64,000 bases of DNA from Coccinella septempunctata (taxonomy: Eukaryota > Arthropoda > Insecta > Coleoptera > Coccinellidae): NCBI RefSeq assembly GCF_907165205.1, contig NC_058189.1, positions 70,750,815 to 70,814,814 on the forward strand. Reading direction: 5' to 3'. A program made the position numbers and the translations under genes. The notes below the pieces were generated by a model, which was not told the DNA's origin, did not search any database, and worked only from the letters and a program-made list of their open reading frames with translations. This document shows, one piece after another, positions 1 through 12,264 of this stretch. The stretch's first letter is position 1. Each line of letters starts with the position of its first letter.

Positions 1-1030
1 TGCAGTTTTGGGTCATTATTTGGCAGTATTAACGAATAACATAATCAATAACAGCGTAAATAATATTGATTATAGTGGAAATTGTTCTATTGCTTTGAAA
101 AGTGAAATCAGTAGTTTGAAATCGAATCAAATGGCACGTTTGATCTCAACTAAGTGTCTCGTAAAACCCAATCAGATTTTAATCATTGGCTAAACTGATC
201 TATCCTGAGATCTATTCTTGGTCAACCTTCTCGAAACATTGAAAATCTGCCATGAGATTTCGAAATGTCCAACATGACAGAAAAATAAAGAGGCCTTCAA
301 GGTTACACAAACGCGAATCGATGTAGGTGTACACCAAATCCTTACGAGAACGCTGGATCCACTCGAAATGGTTTTCCGCATGATAATAGGAGTATTGTGG
401 GAGTAACCTTTGTTTATTTCCGAACTTTTAGCGGCTGAGGGCTCAGAATACACCAGATATTCGAGATTTAGTTTTGAGAAATACTAGGGGAGATTGGCTT
501 TCAGAAAGTTGGCTACTTTTTTGATTTGTGTTGCGTTTTTTGTCGCAGTTATGAGCTGATAAATATTAGCGATTCTATTAGCCTTTTTACGCGAGATTGA
601 TGGAATTTCAATAAATCTCGCACAAGTCCTGAAGGTGCCCAAAATGGTGGCATGTTATGATGATGTCACTCTTCGATCCGTCAACGCCAATTTGAGGTTA
701 TACAAACTGGGAACGGATGGAATTCATGTGAATTCCCTCTCAAAGGATCATTTACATGATCAGAAGGACGTATTTTCCTATACAACGTGTCTCTACTAGA
801 TGGGGATGCTGATCCCCTTGAAAGGGAATGGATAACTGGAAGGGCATAAAGAAGTTTACACTTCTCGCGAGGTCCCAGATAATTGACATTGTTTTCTGTA
901 ACAACCCGCCATCTTCGTGAGATTTTGAGGTTACGCATCACTGAAGAAGTGGATTGGCATGAGGATTTTTTATTGTAATAGGTGAGATTGGGGTTGTTTG
1001 GGGTGATATTGACGTGGGAAAGTTTGTGGT
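1..1030. other. no gene seen
   Basis: AT-rich sequence with only short overlapping open frames on both strands. I see no transposon ends, tandem repeat or conserved protein motif. A 164-codon open frame on the minus strand (681-1175) overlaps this stretch and the GC-rich island to its right. Its composition (many Asn, Thr, Ser, Pro) and lack of any recognised motif make it most likely a chance frame. Confidence 0.5.
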
Positions 1031-1700
1031 TTGTATAAGGCAAATCGCGAGGTGGTTTCTGGCGGTTTTCATTGGCGCTTTCATCGGGGGGCCTTTCGGT
1101 GGAGTTGTTCGAGGTTTTGGTGTGTAGTGTTTCGTGTGTGGCATCTTCGGGAGTGGCAATATGATTACCTGGCACCTTCAGGGGGCCGCGGGTCCTGCCT
1201 CGGCTTGAGGACAGGGGTCAGCCCCCATTTCTCCACCAATTCGAAGCGGGAAATGTTGGCAGATCACGAGAGGGGAGCCGCATCTCCCCCCTCGAGCCCC
1301 ATCCCGGACTTTTGGGGCTGCACTCTCACTACTCGGCCGCGTACACTCACTGACTGCGCCCGGTTCGCGTTATCGGCCACCGTCGTGATCTCTCGGCCCT
1401 TTTCGACGACACTCACTGCTGCCAACCTGATAATTTTCCGGTATGCATGCCCGATAACATACCTACAATTCACTTAAACACCTTGCATCCATCAATTAAC
1501 GTTTTCCGATTGGAAAATCCGGCATTTTCTCCGTTTTCCTAGCACCGTGTTGAGGACGCACCCACTACAGCACGGCACGCCGCGACTAAATAAGCCGGGA
1601 GAGATTCGCGATTCTCTTCTGTTCAATGTTTACATGTTATACAGAAACACTCCCACCAGTCGGGTGCGCGTTCGCTGATTCTATTCCTAAAAAACGACTA
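1031..1700. other. GC-rich island, possible promoter or exon region
   Basis: The base composition rises sharply compared with the flanks, with many CpG dinucleotides, most clearly at 1180-1420 and 1545-1600. A 148-codon frame on the plus strand (1031-1477) and one of 69 codons on the minus strand are both open, which is expected where stop codons are depleted by GC content. Neither resembles a family I know. In insects such islands often mark first exons, promoters or conserved regulatory DNA, but nothing here proves which. Confidence 0.35.
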
Positions 1701-1709
1701 TATATAAAA
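1698..1709 (+). promoter_or_regulatory. TATA-box-like sequence beside the GC island
   Basis: The string CTATATATAAAA lies just right of the GC-rich island and fits the TATAWAAR consensus. About 20 bases on is TTCAGG, which is only a weak initiator match and slightly too close. This is a candidate core promoter by sequence alone. Such strings are frequent by chance in AT-rich DNA. Confidence 0.2.
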
Positions 1710-2438
1710 CGAATTAAGTTCAGGGGTAGATCGAAATAGATTAGTCGCCGCTGGATGAATGAAGTATGTCATATGTCACGATGTTTTCCATTTCGACCGG
1801 CCAGACAGGTAACAATTAGATAACGGGGGGAGAGGGCGCGTTATCGATTTCTTCGACTCAGCTGTCTGAACCTATCGAAGATCCTGCTGAAGCTATGTAC
1901 GAGCTGGATGTCTATCCGCTCGTGTTACCTACCCGTTTCGTTAATTTTACTAGGTGAAAATCACCAATGAAGCTATTATTCACAGTTGCCCTTCGTTCTG
2001 TCGAATATTTTGTGCAAGTTCAGCCGTTCGACACGCTTTCAATCCCAACCGAACTTGTCGCCTCCAACCGACTGCAAAATCGTGGTTATGGTGCTTTTCC
2101 ACATGATTCCAAGCATTTCTCTCTTCAGGAAGAGGTAGAGGGAAGGGCTCTAGGATGGACCACGTCATTAACCCATTGAGACTGGCAGTAATTAAGGGAT
2201 GACCGATGAGAAAATCGGAAGAATCCAACGAACGTTGTTATGAACTCTGTGTGGTGAAGAAACTTGATCAAGTCGTTGAGTTTCTCTTGTTGCTATTGAA
2301 AGTTTGCATAAACAAAAGTCTGACATCTCAAACTCCTGCTCTTAGAACATAGAATTCTATATTTTAATGTCCCTGTCAAACTTGATTCAGTCACTGATGA
2401 AACCATCCAAAATGAATTTCTGTGTGAGACTATGATTA
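1710..2438. other. no gene seen
   Basis: Mixed-composition sequence without recognisable coding or repeat structure. Short frames on both strands (70 and 82 codons around 1967-2228) overlap each other and match nothing I recognise. Confidence 0.45.
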
Positions 2439-3658
2439 TACTGTACTCACATTTATTTTAGCAGTCGGTTGGACATGAAATAATTTTCTCAAGTTTTTGT
2501 AACTAGAACGGAGTAAGGTTGGCACTCATGAAATGTCGTTAATGTCATAACGCCGTTGCCACAACTAATATCAATTTTTATTACGAAAATGTCGAAAGTG
2601 ATTGAAAAAAGAAACAGGGTTTCAGGAAATTCTATTTAGAATTCAAGTCCGCTCATTCAAATAGTTATACTCTGATATTCTAAAATCCACAATACGTCAG
2701 ACGGTAGCGAAAATATTCAATGTAAGAGAATTCATCTAATGTTTCATCTGAATCTAAACGACTTATATTTCAGCTGAGTATTTCCACAATTAGAAAGATT
2801 GTGAATGAAGAGGTTGACAAATAATTTCCTCCTATTGGGAGAACCAAAAAAGTGGTGGCATTTGAGAATTTTATGTTTGAGTGAATTAATGCGAAAAGTT
2901 TACTACAGGATTTTCGATGAATGTCATCGTAGAATAAGTTCCCGAAAATTGATTTTCCTATTTATCATTTGACTTGTACTATACACTGTAAATGTCTAAA
3001 GGTACCAATAAATACCTAATTATTATTATTATATCAATGTATCAAGATGAACAGCCACAAATACGCGCCAGTTGTCTTGTTAATTGTTTATTCATGTGAA
3101 ATTTTCGTTCAAATGTGAAATTCATCTTGACTTGAAACTTCCTTTAATTCCTTTTACTTATATTGATGCAAGATGATTTTTGTTGAAGAATTTAAGATTC
3201 TTGTAATTATCTGTTAATTCCTTCGGGAGATACACATTCCCAACCACTGCATCATATTCATTTCATCTTCCGGTTGATATTTTTGAAATCTACGACTGAT
3301 GTAACGCATTCAACGTTTAGCCAAAGAAGATAACGAACATTAACTCTCCTCAAGCTAGTGCATATTATGATATTATACTGATCCCTTGTATTTTCCATGC
3401 AAATAACTGGATTTGGTATGTCTTCAATCAGTTTGCATAAAATTCAGTTATATTCGTCACATATTTTCCGAAGATATTCGACATTATAATCAAATACGTA
3501 ATTACAGAAACTTTTACGTAGAAAGGCCAATATAGCGTTGATTTAAAACCCAAAAATGTTTTGACAAGCGTCATAACCCCACATTTTCGTACTGTACAGA
3601 GTGAAATGTATCAAATTTCCATGGCCATACGACTGCTAAAATAAAAGTGAATGGAGTA
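2439..3658 (+). mobile_element. 1.2-kb TA-flanked DNA transposon, copy 1 of 2
   Basis: The left end (TACTGTACTCACATTTATTT...) and the right end are inverted copies of each other over about 40 bp, including the core AGCAGTCGGTTGG. Both ends are flanked by TA, consistent with TA target duplication. The whole 1.22 kb aligns by eye with 17993-19203 in the same orientation, with scattered substitutions and small indels. It carries a transposase-like helix-turn-helix fragment split by a short intron but no catalytic domain, so it is a non-autonomous, internally deleted derivative of an intron-containing DDE transposon. Family assignment beyond TA-targeting DNA transposon is inference. Confidence 0.8.
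2677..2826 (+). pseudogene. transposase N-terminal helix-turn-helix fragment with intron (copy 1)
   Basis: Two short reading blocks join across a putative intron at 2722-2773, which starts GTAAGA and ends TTATATTTCAG. The first block ends RQTVAKIFN and the second begins LSISTIRKIVNEE, which together look like the DNA-binding helix-turn-helix of Tc1/IS630-type transposases. In this copy the frame stops soon after, at VDK-stop. The better-preserved sister copy at 18240-18420 runs on to a GRPKK basic motif. No catalytic acidic residues follow in either copy, so only the DNA-binding end survives. The intron is conserved in both copies, which argues that splicing was once real. Confidence 0.5.
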
Positions 3659-4188
3659 TAGAATAATAATTCTAATCAAAGCGAGCTCTTTCTGAAATAT
3701 CCGTTGATATACCTTGGAAACATGGAGAACATGGATCCCGAAAATTGTTGAGTACTTCACTCTACAGATAAGACAACAATGTAGCACATGCTGTGCCAAT
3801 AATTTAGTAGGAAACCTTCCTTACATTGAGTTATCTAGATAGTCGCAGGAAACATTGCAACATTGTGTAACATGTTATGGTTTCGAGCTCAATTTCTACC
3901 CTCAGTGCATATTATCGGTTTGGTGGAGAACAGTGAGTGATTATTAAAAATAAATCAGTCTTCTATTTCCTGACTTCAACCATATATATGAGTGCAATTT
4001 AATGAAACACCACGTAAAGAATAATCCCGTTTTGAATAAGGAATGGAAGCCAACAAAGTACATAATTCAGCCAAGGGTCAGTTGGATAAGATGTAAAAAC
4101 ATTGTGCTGCAAGGTCATCTATTATAATAAAACTCAGGGTGATTGGTCAATCTGGAAAAGGTTATCCAATATGTGACAAAATTATTAT
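3659..4188. other. no gene seen
   Basis: AT-rich spacer between two mobile elements. I see no coding, repeat or structural signal in it. Confidence 0.5.
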
Positions 4189-4807
4189 ACAGAGTGGGTC
4201 TTTGACTCGTATAAATAATTTAACAGTAGATTCCTGAAGTCAAAAGAAACACTTTTTTCTATGCCCTTTTTTCCGATTCAGCCCTGATGAAAAGATACAG
4301 CCATTTTAAATTTTCATTACGAGCTGTGTCATCCTTGGGAAAACAAAATATTACTTTCAGAATAACTAGCTAAGTCTGTGGGTCTTTTAAAAAGAGTTGC
4401 ATTCGGTCAAAGTATCCAATTTTTCGAATTTCACAGATATTTTTTATTGTTAAACATCAAATTACTAGAAAGCGGCGCATATATGCGCATATATGAGGAA
4501 TACTTTTATTTTACAAAACGTTAAAATAGTCATTATCATTAAATAGGGTCCAACTTAGTTGCAAGTGTTGGGTTCTCTGAATTTTTGGTATTTTTATGGT
4601 ACGTAAGGGTCATAATGAGAAAATTGGAAGACTATTTTCCGAAATCCATTTCATTCTATTAAACTTTTGTGACATTTTTAATGATTTTTCAACATCCTGT
4701 ATTTTTTAAACCTAGCCGATTCGAAAAAATGGTAAAGGAAAAAATGTTTCCGTCGACCTCAAGAATCTACTGTTAAAATATTTGTAAGAAACAAAGACTC
4801 ACCCCGT
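4189..4807 (+). mobile_element. ACAGGGTG-family MITE, copy 1
   Basis: It begins ACAGAGTGGGTCTTTGACTC and ends in the inverted form (..CAAAGACTCACCCCGT), with TA on both sides. The terminal inverted repeats are long, about 75-95 bp, and imperfect; they include a conserved AACAGTAGATTC block and AAAAGAAACACTTTTTT. The interior has no coding capacity. Seven further copies or fragments lie in this window (6114, 14962, 21420, 33044, 48398, 54739, 62385). Size and lack of a gene fit a MITE mobilised by a TA-targeting transposase. Confidence 0.8.
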
Positions 4808-6113
4808 ATACACGATGCACAATGCCTTTTTTCCAGATAATTTCGAATGAATCAAAATTCATTTCTCATCAAATTCATTTCCGAAAGAATGTATGTATAT
4901 TCTTTATTCTAAATGTTTCTATCAGGATGAATGCCGAAAATTCTTCGTACCCTGAAAAAATTGAACAGAAAGTGTCTTTCCTTATGTTAATATTTCCTAT
5001 TTATGTAAATGTAATCCTTCTGAGTAACGTTTTATACTCGTCATCGAGTTACAGCAATATATAATATATTTCCTCTGCAGCAAGCTTTTTGGAAATCTCA
5101 AATGAAATTAATTTTCCCATTCGGATTTAGAAGAATATGAAACTGATATGATATAAGTACGTACTTACACTCACTATTAGAATGATCATTAACTGTCTTA
5201 ATGGATGTAGGATTTAGAACTCACCTGAAAGAAAAGAAAAACAGTATTATTAAAAAAATCTGGAGGATATTACTTCCATATGCAATTCATAATTTTCATC
5301 AAAACGCATAGGACGAAAGTAATACGACAATTTTATCATTTCGATATCCAATTTTGATAGCTCTACACGTTTCTTATATCTACAAAGATTATTATTGAGT
5401 GTTCCAACAAAATGTTCCAAAACTTTATGCAAAAAGTTTTTTCTCGTGCTTTTGAAACTTTATTCACATCATCGCAAACATGGTTTATGACCCAAATGTC
5501 TAGTTAATTGGGTAGTTACTGAAACTACAAACAACTCTCTGCGACAACGAGCAAGAGATCTGATTTTTTCAGACGTTAGCAGATTACTGCTGATACTGCA
5601 TAAAGCCATCAAAATAACGGTTTTCGACATAAACCTACCAAGTGACAGAAATATCGATTAGGTCCTGAATCCGTAACGTTAAATGAAGAAGGAAAATTCA
5701 TTTGACTGTGTGAAAATTGAATTAGCAGTTTAATTGAATTTCAATGAGAATTTTAATGGGAATGACTCCTTGTGAGTGGGATGTTGTAGTCGATGCGATG
5801 GAGGGAATCAGAATAATGAGAGTTTCTGTTGGCGACGGAACTTTCGCAACGTCACACAAATGAATATATTCGTTAATTATGAACCGGAGTTGTTTTTCCG
5901 GATTATTCATAACTAACAGAGATTGATTCGGCCGGTTATTTCAGAATGCAGGAAAATATCCCTTTGAAATGTTACCAGAGTTTCTGAAAGGTCACATATC
6001 TTATACAAAATGTCTGAAGTAAAGTTTGAGGCTTTCCGTACGTTAATTTCAATAATAATTATTAATAATCGACAGCAATTTTTTGTTTACCTCTTTCTAC
6101 CCTTTGCAATTAT
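4808..6113. other. no gene seen
   Basis: AT-rich spacer. Short open frames (60-80 codons at 4822, 5250 and 5722) lack any recognised motif or splice context. I see no repeat in it. Confidence 0.5.
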
Positions 6114-6607
6114 ACAGAGTGAGTCTTTGACTCGTACAAATATGTATTTTAAGAGTAGATTCTTGAGGTAAAATGAGTTACTTTGTTCCTATACCATTTT
6201 TTCGATTCGGCCCTGATAAAAATATATAGCCATTTGAAATTTTCATAATGACACCCCTGGAAAAAAAAACCTCAGAATAACTCGCTAAATCTGTGATACT
6301 ACACATCTGTGGATTTTTACAGAGTTTACAGTATTTTTATGGTATATAATGGTCATAATGAGAAAACTGGAAGACGTGGGTGATATCTTGTGTTCGAAAA
6401 AGATTCATCAAATAAATGAAGAACTATATTCCAATATTCATTTCACTCGATAAAACCGTTTGTGAGATAGAACTGAAAATAACCTTTTTTATGGTTTTTC
6501 AAGAGCTTGTATCTTTTAAACAGTCGAAAAATAAAGGAAAAAAATGTTTCTTCTGAACTCCAGAATCCACTGTTAAAATATTTGTATAAGTCAAAGACTA
6601 ACCCTGT
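6114..6607 (+). mobile_element. ACAGGGTG-family MITE, copy 2 (internally shortened)
   Basis: It starts ACAGAGTGAGTCTTTGACTC after TA and ends AGACTAACCCTGT followed by A. At about 494 bp it is shorter than the 0.6-0.7 kb copies: the segment after the FTTGAG-like AGAGTT block is missing, which points to an internal deletion. Terminal repeats remain recognisable at both ends. Confidence 0.78.
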
Positions 6608-9169
6608 AGGGTCACATCATCAAAATTTTTATAATTGCCTTCCTACTCCCATATAGAATGACTGCTAAATTTCATTTGTGTCAATTTTCTGGTATCAGAA
6701 AAAAAAATAGAAATTTCCATCTTTAGAGAGCTGTATCTGAGTAAAAAATTATATGAAAATCGCACACTATTTTTTGACAAGGAATTCCCCTTCAAATTCT
6801 CCCACAACTATTCATTGACACCCTGATATATAAAATCTGAACGGTTCAAGATAAGAAATAAAAATTACACATACATACTTGTCATGTCATTGTCATTATG
6901 CGAATCTTCGATTGAAAAAGTGTTGAAAATTGAAGTGGAGAACACTGATGAGTTGATAAATTGGACATGGTAAAAACAGAATAGTTATTGCAACGTAGAG
7001 AATGGAACGAGCATGCCTTATTCATCATTTGATTTGCCCACACCCATTTCTATGTCCACAGAAAATACTAGTATTGGCGGCTTCATAGATTTGTCTCTTT
7101 CTACAGATTAGACAATTTTATGCATTCTCTTTGCTTAGGAGGGAATCATAGATTAGCTTTAAAATTCTCTGTTCGATTTGTCTATCATGGGAATTCAAGA
7201 AAAGTTGCTAAGGAAAAAATTCTACCGTTAAACAGAGCAATCAATTACTGTAGATTGAAGCTAGCAAGTCTCGAGAAAAAGCCTTGCATTTCACCGAGTG
7301 CTTTCTATGAGAGCAGATAATGAAATGTCATTAAACCACAGAATTGTGTTTCTATCATCAGATTTTATTGCAATTTTTTGGGATAACTGGTGATTAATCG
7401 AAATCCATTACTGAAGATAAACGCATGTTCATTCAGAACGCAAAAATCCCGTAAAACCACCCCAAAACATCATGGTCCAAACAATTAAACATTCAGAGCC
7501 GACAAGTTCAATGCTTTCAGCGTTCAGAGCGAGATTCCTGATGAAAGGAAGTGATTTCCATCAAGGGCGACCTTGGCTATGAAAATGAACGAAAGGCGTA
7601 CTTTTCCAATGAAAAGCCACTATAATTGCTTTTCGCGTTACAACACATCCTGCCCTTATCCCGTACATTCCCTTACAGCAAACGGGGAACGGCATAGAAC
7701 TGCCCGGCTTACGTTGGCAACAATGCCGAAGGAGAAAATTCGAGTGATCATTGATCAGGAGGACGGTGCTCGTGGAGAAAAGCAAGAAAATTCACTGCGG
7801 GAATCGACGTTGCCGGTTTTATCGGTAGATCATCCGCAGGACGAAGAAACCTCATAGAAAGGATATCTACGATCTCATATTGTATAATTTAATGTTCTTA
7901 ATAATAGCATAGTTTCAAAGATAAGTCGAGAAATGTTCCATTGTTAGGGAAGTATTTCCCTGTAGCCTTTGATAACTCTTCCTTTAACATTTTTATTTAA
8001 TTGTCAGTTACTTTTTATGGCGTGTGAAAACAATGTGTTTTTGTGTTATCACCCAAGACGCTTTTTCGCTTTGAAAGCTTCGATATATTCGTTAATTTAT
8101 TCGAATTCCATAGCTGTAAAAACAGAAACTTCAACTAGCTTACTCTTCCTATAGGTAGAACCCAAAAATTCGTGTCATCTATGTTAGGTTAGGAGTGGAA
8201 ATTAGTACGGTTCTTTTTTTAGGTCAAAAATGCATTTGTGTTGGAGTTTTTTAGCTGTATAGACAAAGGATTATTCTTCAACGCTGAAATCACCTTACTT
8301 GAAATAATGAAAGCATTCTCTACATGTTTTATCATTTGGATCATTGTCGTCATCAACTTCCACAAGCATTCGATGTATTTCTTCTGCTACACGTTTCATC
8401 TAGTAGAGGGAGACAACTAAAACCGCCATTTATTCAACAAATTATCTAAATGAGAATGAGTCTACCAGAAAACATCTCTAATGGGGGCAAAATAGATCCT
8501 TAGGTGGCAGTGCAACACAAACTCCTTTAAAATCTACAAATCTAACACATCATCTATCATATACCACACAGAAAAGAATGATGTCTTCATATGAAACTCA
8601 AAGCGATATGAACTTCTCTGCAACCACCAAATCAGCTGCTACTAAGAGACATTATAATGACAGACAAATCTTTTTTTTAACGGAGGGAACAAATTTGTTT
8701 TATCAATATTTGCCTTCTTTATTGGAAATGAGAAAATATGAGGTTAGTGCCAGATTGGTGGATCAACCATGAACCGATTTCAAATGTGGATTAAGTTATT
8801 CTTCGAATAATTCTTCATATTCGTCCGGATAGGTATTCCTTAACGATCTATGTCCACAAAGTCCGCAGGCCGCAAAATTCCCTTCAAAAAAGTGCAATTT
8901 CTATTTTTGCCACCAACGGATATTTGCACACGCTACAACTCCCATTATTCATACATCCTCTAATTATAACGACGCGAAATTTTGGGCTAAAATGCACCGT
9001 CCTCATTTACATTCCCAATTTGATAAATTACACCGTATAAGACGCCAGCCAAGACGTTTTTATACCACGAGATACAAACACAAGTTAATTGATGAAGAAA
9101 ATAAGACATCAATCTCGGTGTCAACTGCGCCAAAATCCGATTTGGGGAATATCTCAGACGCATCTGTTA
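6608..9169. other. no confirmed gene; one small open frame of unknown status
   Basis: Mostly AT-rich and featureless. A 94-codon frame at 7573-7857 (plus) has a charged C-terminal half (KEKIRVIIDQEDGARG and an Asp/Glu-rich tail) and slightly higher GC than its surroundings, but it overlaps a 74-codon frame on the other strand and resembles no family I know. Short TTAGG-like pieces occur near 8185. No transposon ends were found. Confidence 0.4.
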
Positions 9170-9410
9170 CGCGGCCTCCAGACCGAATCGTGTACCTACC
9201 GGGGGGAGTGTACTCCCCCCATAAAACGATTATCCCTGCGGCGGGTAAAAATCCGTCGATCCGGCAACGCCGTCCGGAACGGATCGATACAACCCCCGCA
9301 CTGCTACAGCTGATCTCCGAGCGTCGACGACGGGCGCCGCAACGCCAGACCGAGAGACGGCGCATTGTCCCTCATCTCGGGTTGGTCTGCTGAGGCGCCG
9401 GGATGCTGCC
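9170..9410. other. GC-rich, CpG-dense island with overlapping open frames
   Basis: This 240-bp block is far richer in GC and CpG than its flanks. A plus-strand frame of 133 codons (8992-9393) crosses it. Its N-terminal part is Arg/His rich and its C-terminal part Arg rich (ERRRRAPQRQTERRR). Two minus-strand frames of 60 and 101 codons are open over the same bases. I recognise none of the products. A short perfect inverted repeat, GGGGGGAGTGTACTCCCCCC, sits at about 9202-9221. A first exon, promoter or conserved enhancer are all possible; the coding strand cannot be decided. Confidence 0.3.
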
Positions 9411-9557
9411 AAATCTCTCCGGAATTCCTATCATTCGAGAAAAATGGAGAAATTGATGAGACTCTAATCGAAAATTGTGCCAATAGCTAATCAACCTCTA
9501 TCACCTTCATATTGGAGGAGGTTTATACATTTCCTTGTTTTCAAGTGTCATACGTTT

Positions 9558-9881
9558 ACAGGGGGATGCATTGAGGGTGGCGCCAAAAACTGATTGGATG
9601 CCAATATCTTTGAAACGACACAAAAGAGTTTGTGGTTTTTGCATGTCAATGGGTAACGCTACTTGTCATTCTGTCAATAGGTTAGGTTGGGTTAGGTCAT
9701 GTCAATTTGAAATGCCATTTGTCATTCTGTCAGTAGGTTAGAGATATAGCAAGGCATCAGGAATTTCTTCCAAAAAACAATCATGAAAAGAGTAAAGTAG
9801 ATACTAGGATTTCTTTCCTGAAATTATAGGACATACTGTTTCTGAGATACAGCCAGTCGCCAACCTCAATGGAACACCCTG
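9558..9881. mobile_element. small TIR element with ACAGGG ends
   Basis: The left end ACAGGGGGATGCATTGAGG and the right end read in reverse complement (ACAGGGTGTTCCATTGAGGTTGGCG) match over about 25 bp with few differences. The element is about 324 bp and has no coding capacity. Inside, a 23-bp string beginning TTGTCATTCTGTCA is present twice, near 9663 and 9720, and a GGTTAGGTTGGGTTAGG stretch lies between. The target duplication is not clear. It is probably a MITE, older than the mariner at 24.7 kb. Confidence 0.55.
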
Positions 9882-12264
9882 TGCAGGATGACCCAAAGTT
9901 AAACAGTCAAACGTTGAGAATTGATTCATCAGGAAAAAAGATTTCATTCCTGTAATAATATGTCTTACTAGCTTCAGTGTGCCACTTTGAAGAGAAAATT
10001 TGACATGCTCATTTACTGCAAATAGAAAATTCTTTTAATATCCAATGAATTATCAATTTCAGTAGCGTCTCACATGGTAATTTAATTGAAATTAAGGCAG
10101 ATCATTGTGAGCTACTATTTTTTAGTATGTTCATTTATTTTCATCGATCGAGCTATTGAAAATACAAATTTTTGATAATTTTTTTCGTAACTCGCTCCGT
10201 TTTTGGTAGAAGAATTAAAGAACTTACTCTACAGGAAAAACCTATTCAAGCGATATTGGGAAAACACATACAAACAGCAGATATTGTAACTGCACGATAC
10301 GTTGCAAATTGGTGAATGCGCAAGGTGTTTCTTTCTATCTAGAAATTGTATAACTATGGATTTTCATTGAGTATCAGTAACATCGGCCAGATATTGTCGT
10401 ATACGTTCATTATGTTCATCAATAAAATCTGATTATACACCATCAGTAGTTTGCAATGTTCCCAATTTGATTCATTTTCCTAAAAAAAGGACTAAGAAAC
10501 CATCTTTTTTTGAGCTCAAAACCTTGCAAATGTCTTTGTCGATATTCACGACTTCCTGAATAAATGGAATTCCCCGAATTGTCAGTAGAATACTTAAAAG
10601 ATATGATAGTTCTACAGACCTTGTGGAATCATCATAAATCTGCTGATATTCTTATATTATTAATTGATTGAAAATCCTCTGTAATGGCTGATTGTACTAA
10701 TTTTGATCCAACGAATCATTAAATGTCAATTTATAATGGAAACGAACAAGTATTTAAAGCAGAAAGATTGAGAACGATAACTATAATTATTCATCGATAG
10801 TTGGTGAGTTACAGTAGGTCATATCTAATCAGTAAAAGGAAATTTTACGGGAATACCGGCAACACCGCTCCAAGTGAAAGGTCAACGTCAGGTTGAGTAG
10901 CCAAGGTACAATGAACGGTACATATTTCAGGAAAATTCTGAACTTTTCTCCCAGTTTGACAATATTTGATGGGTTCGAAGAAATCGGAACTGTGAACCAA
11001 CTGAAAATTTAATTTCGAAGCGGAAACCATGAAAATTTTCTATACTACCACTTTGAAATTGATTAATTTCACGATAAGGTATCCAGAATGGTCCCATATA
11101 AGAACCTAATACAATGATTTTATACTTTAGGTAGGATGAAGGAAATGATCTTTAAATTTATGAACAGAAAGTAAGAACAGGGATCACTCCAGACAGGAAT
11201 CAGTTTCGGGATGGCAGTGTAGATGGCGTAACCCAGTCAGGATGTCGGAATATTCATTGCGAGTCCTGATAGAGACAGAGGTTCGTCGGTATCCTGATCC
11301 TTTTCCATTGTTCGGTCAGGATCGTATGTCATGACGATTAAATGGGACCCAAAGAGTTCTCCTTTGTTACAAGGTTCCATATTCGGGTCACCCTAGTGAA
11401 TAGGGTTACTGCCTTTTTTAGAAAAAAGTCGAAAAGCAATAGTGGATCGGAATTTCCATCGAGATAAGAGCCTACAAGTCTCATTAATCCTATCACTTTA
11501 AAAATATATGTGTATATAAAGAGATGACAGATTGCAAGTACTAGATCACAATCAATTCTGATGGAAAAGAACCAGAGAATTAAAATTTTCAAAGCTTGCT
11601 GTGTTACCAATGTATTTAAAACTCATTAATTTTTCGTGAAGTACCCAGACAAAGACTATAACGTTGCCAAAAAATCATTCCTGCTGGTTTAACCTAACAC
11701 TCCTAATATCATTGAGTTTCTTTTACATCTATCTGTCAAACATTCCATTTTAAAAGTTGAGCATTCATAGAATTCGAGGCTAAGGTCAAACCATACGAGG
11801 TCTATAAACTGATTCGAGGAATCAACGTAATACAGGAGCATTGTGTGTAACTGGAAATTGAGCACGAATTGAATATACCCAACACACAAATAGTCGATTT
11901 TCCCTATTAACAACGACCGTTGGTAGGAATAATATCGATCCGTGACGATGATATCGTATGAGAAAATAGAAATATATACAATTCCAACCGTTTTACGAAT
12001 GGGAAAGGGAAATTCATTCGGAATGCTTTGAGGCCGACGTAAACATGTCAAATTGCACATGTTGAGGACGTAATATAAGCGATGTGGGTAAACGGTGAAG
12101 GTCCTGTATGCTGTATGCATGCAAAAAAGAGCCACCCCTTTGTGGATTTGCGAAATGAAAAGTTGAATAAGATATACCCGTATCAATTCCTCGTGTCGCA
12201 CATTCACTTTCATTTGGGAAACGAATCAATATTCGTTTCAGCTGTCATGTCAGGAATGGCTTGA
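9882..12264. other. no confirmed gene; longest unexplained open frame of the window lies here
   Basis: Largely featureless AT-rich sequence. The minus strand is open for 174 codons at 11689-12213, rich in Tyr, Ile, Leu and Phe, with no recognised motif, no clear signal peptide and no splice sites that I could defend. At this base composition such a length is unusual but not impossible by chance. A chain of GATA- and homeobox-like AT-rich strings is also present but not informative alone. Confidence 0.4.

Noticed and set aside
1031..1477. 148-codon plus-strand gene
   Set aside because: It lies in GC-rich DNA where stops are rare, frames on the other strand are open as well, and no motif is recognised.
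9678..9700. GGTTAGGTTGGGTTAGG as an interstitial insect telomere repeat (TTAGG)
   Set aside because: Only about three imperfect units are present, inside a small TIR element. Such strings are common by chance and in transposon ends, including the mariner end here.
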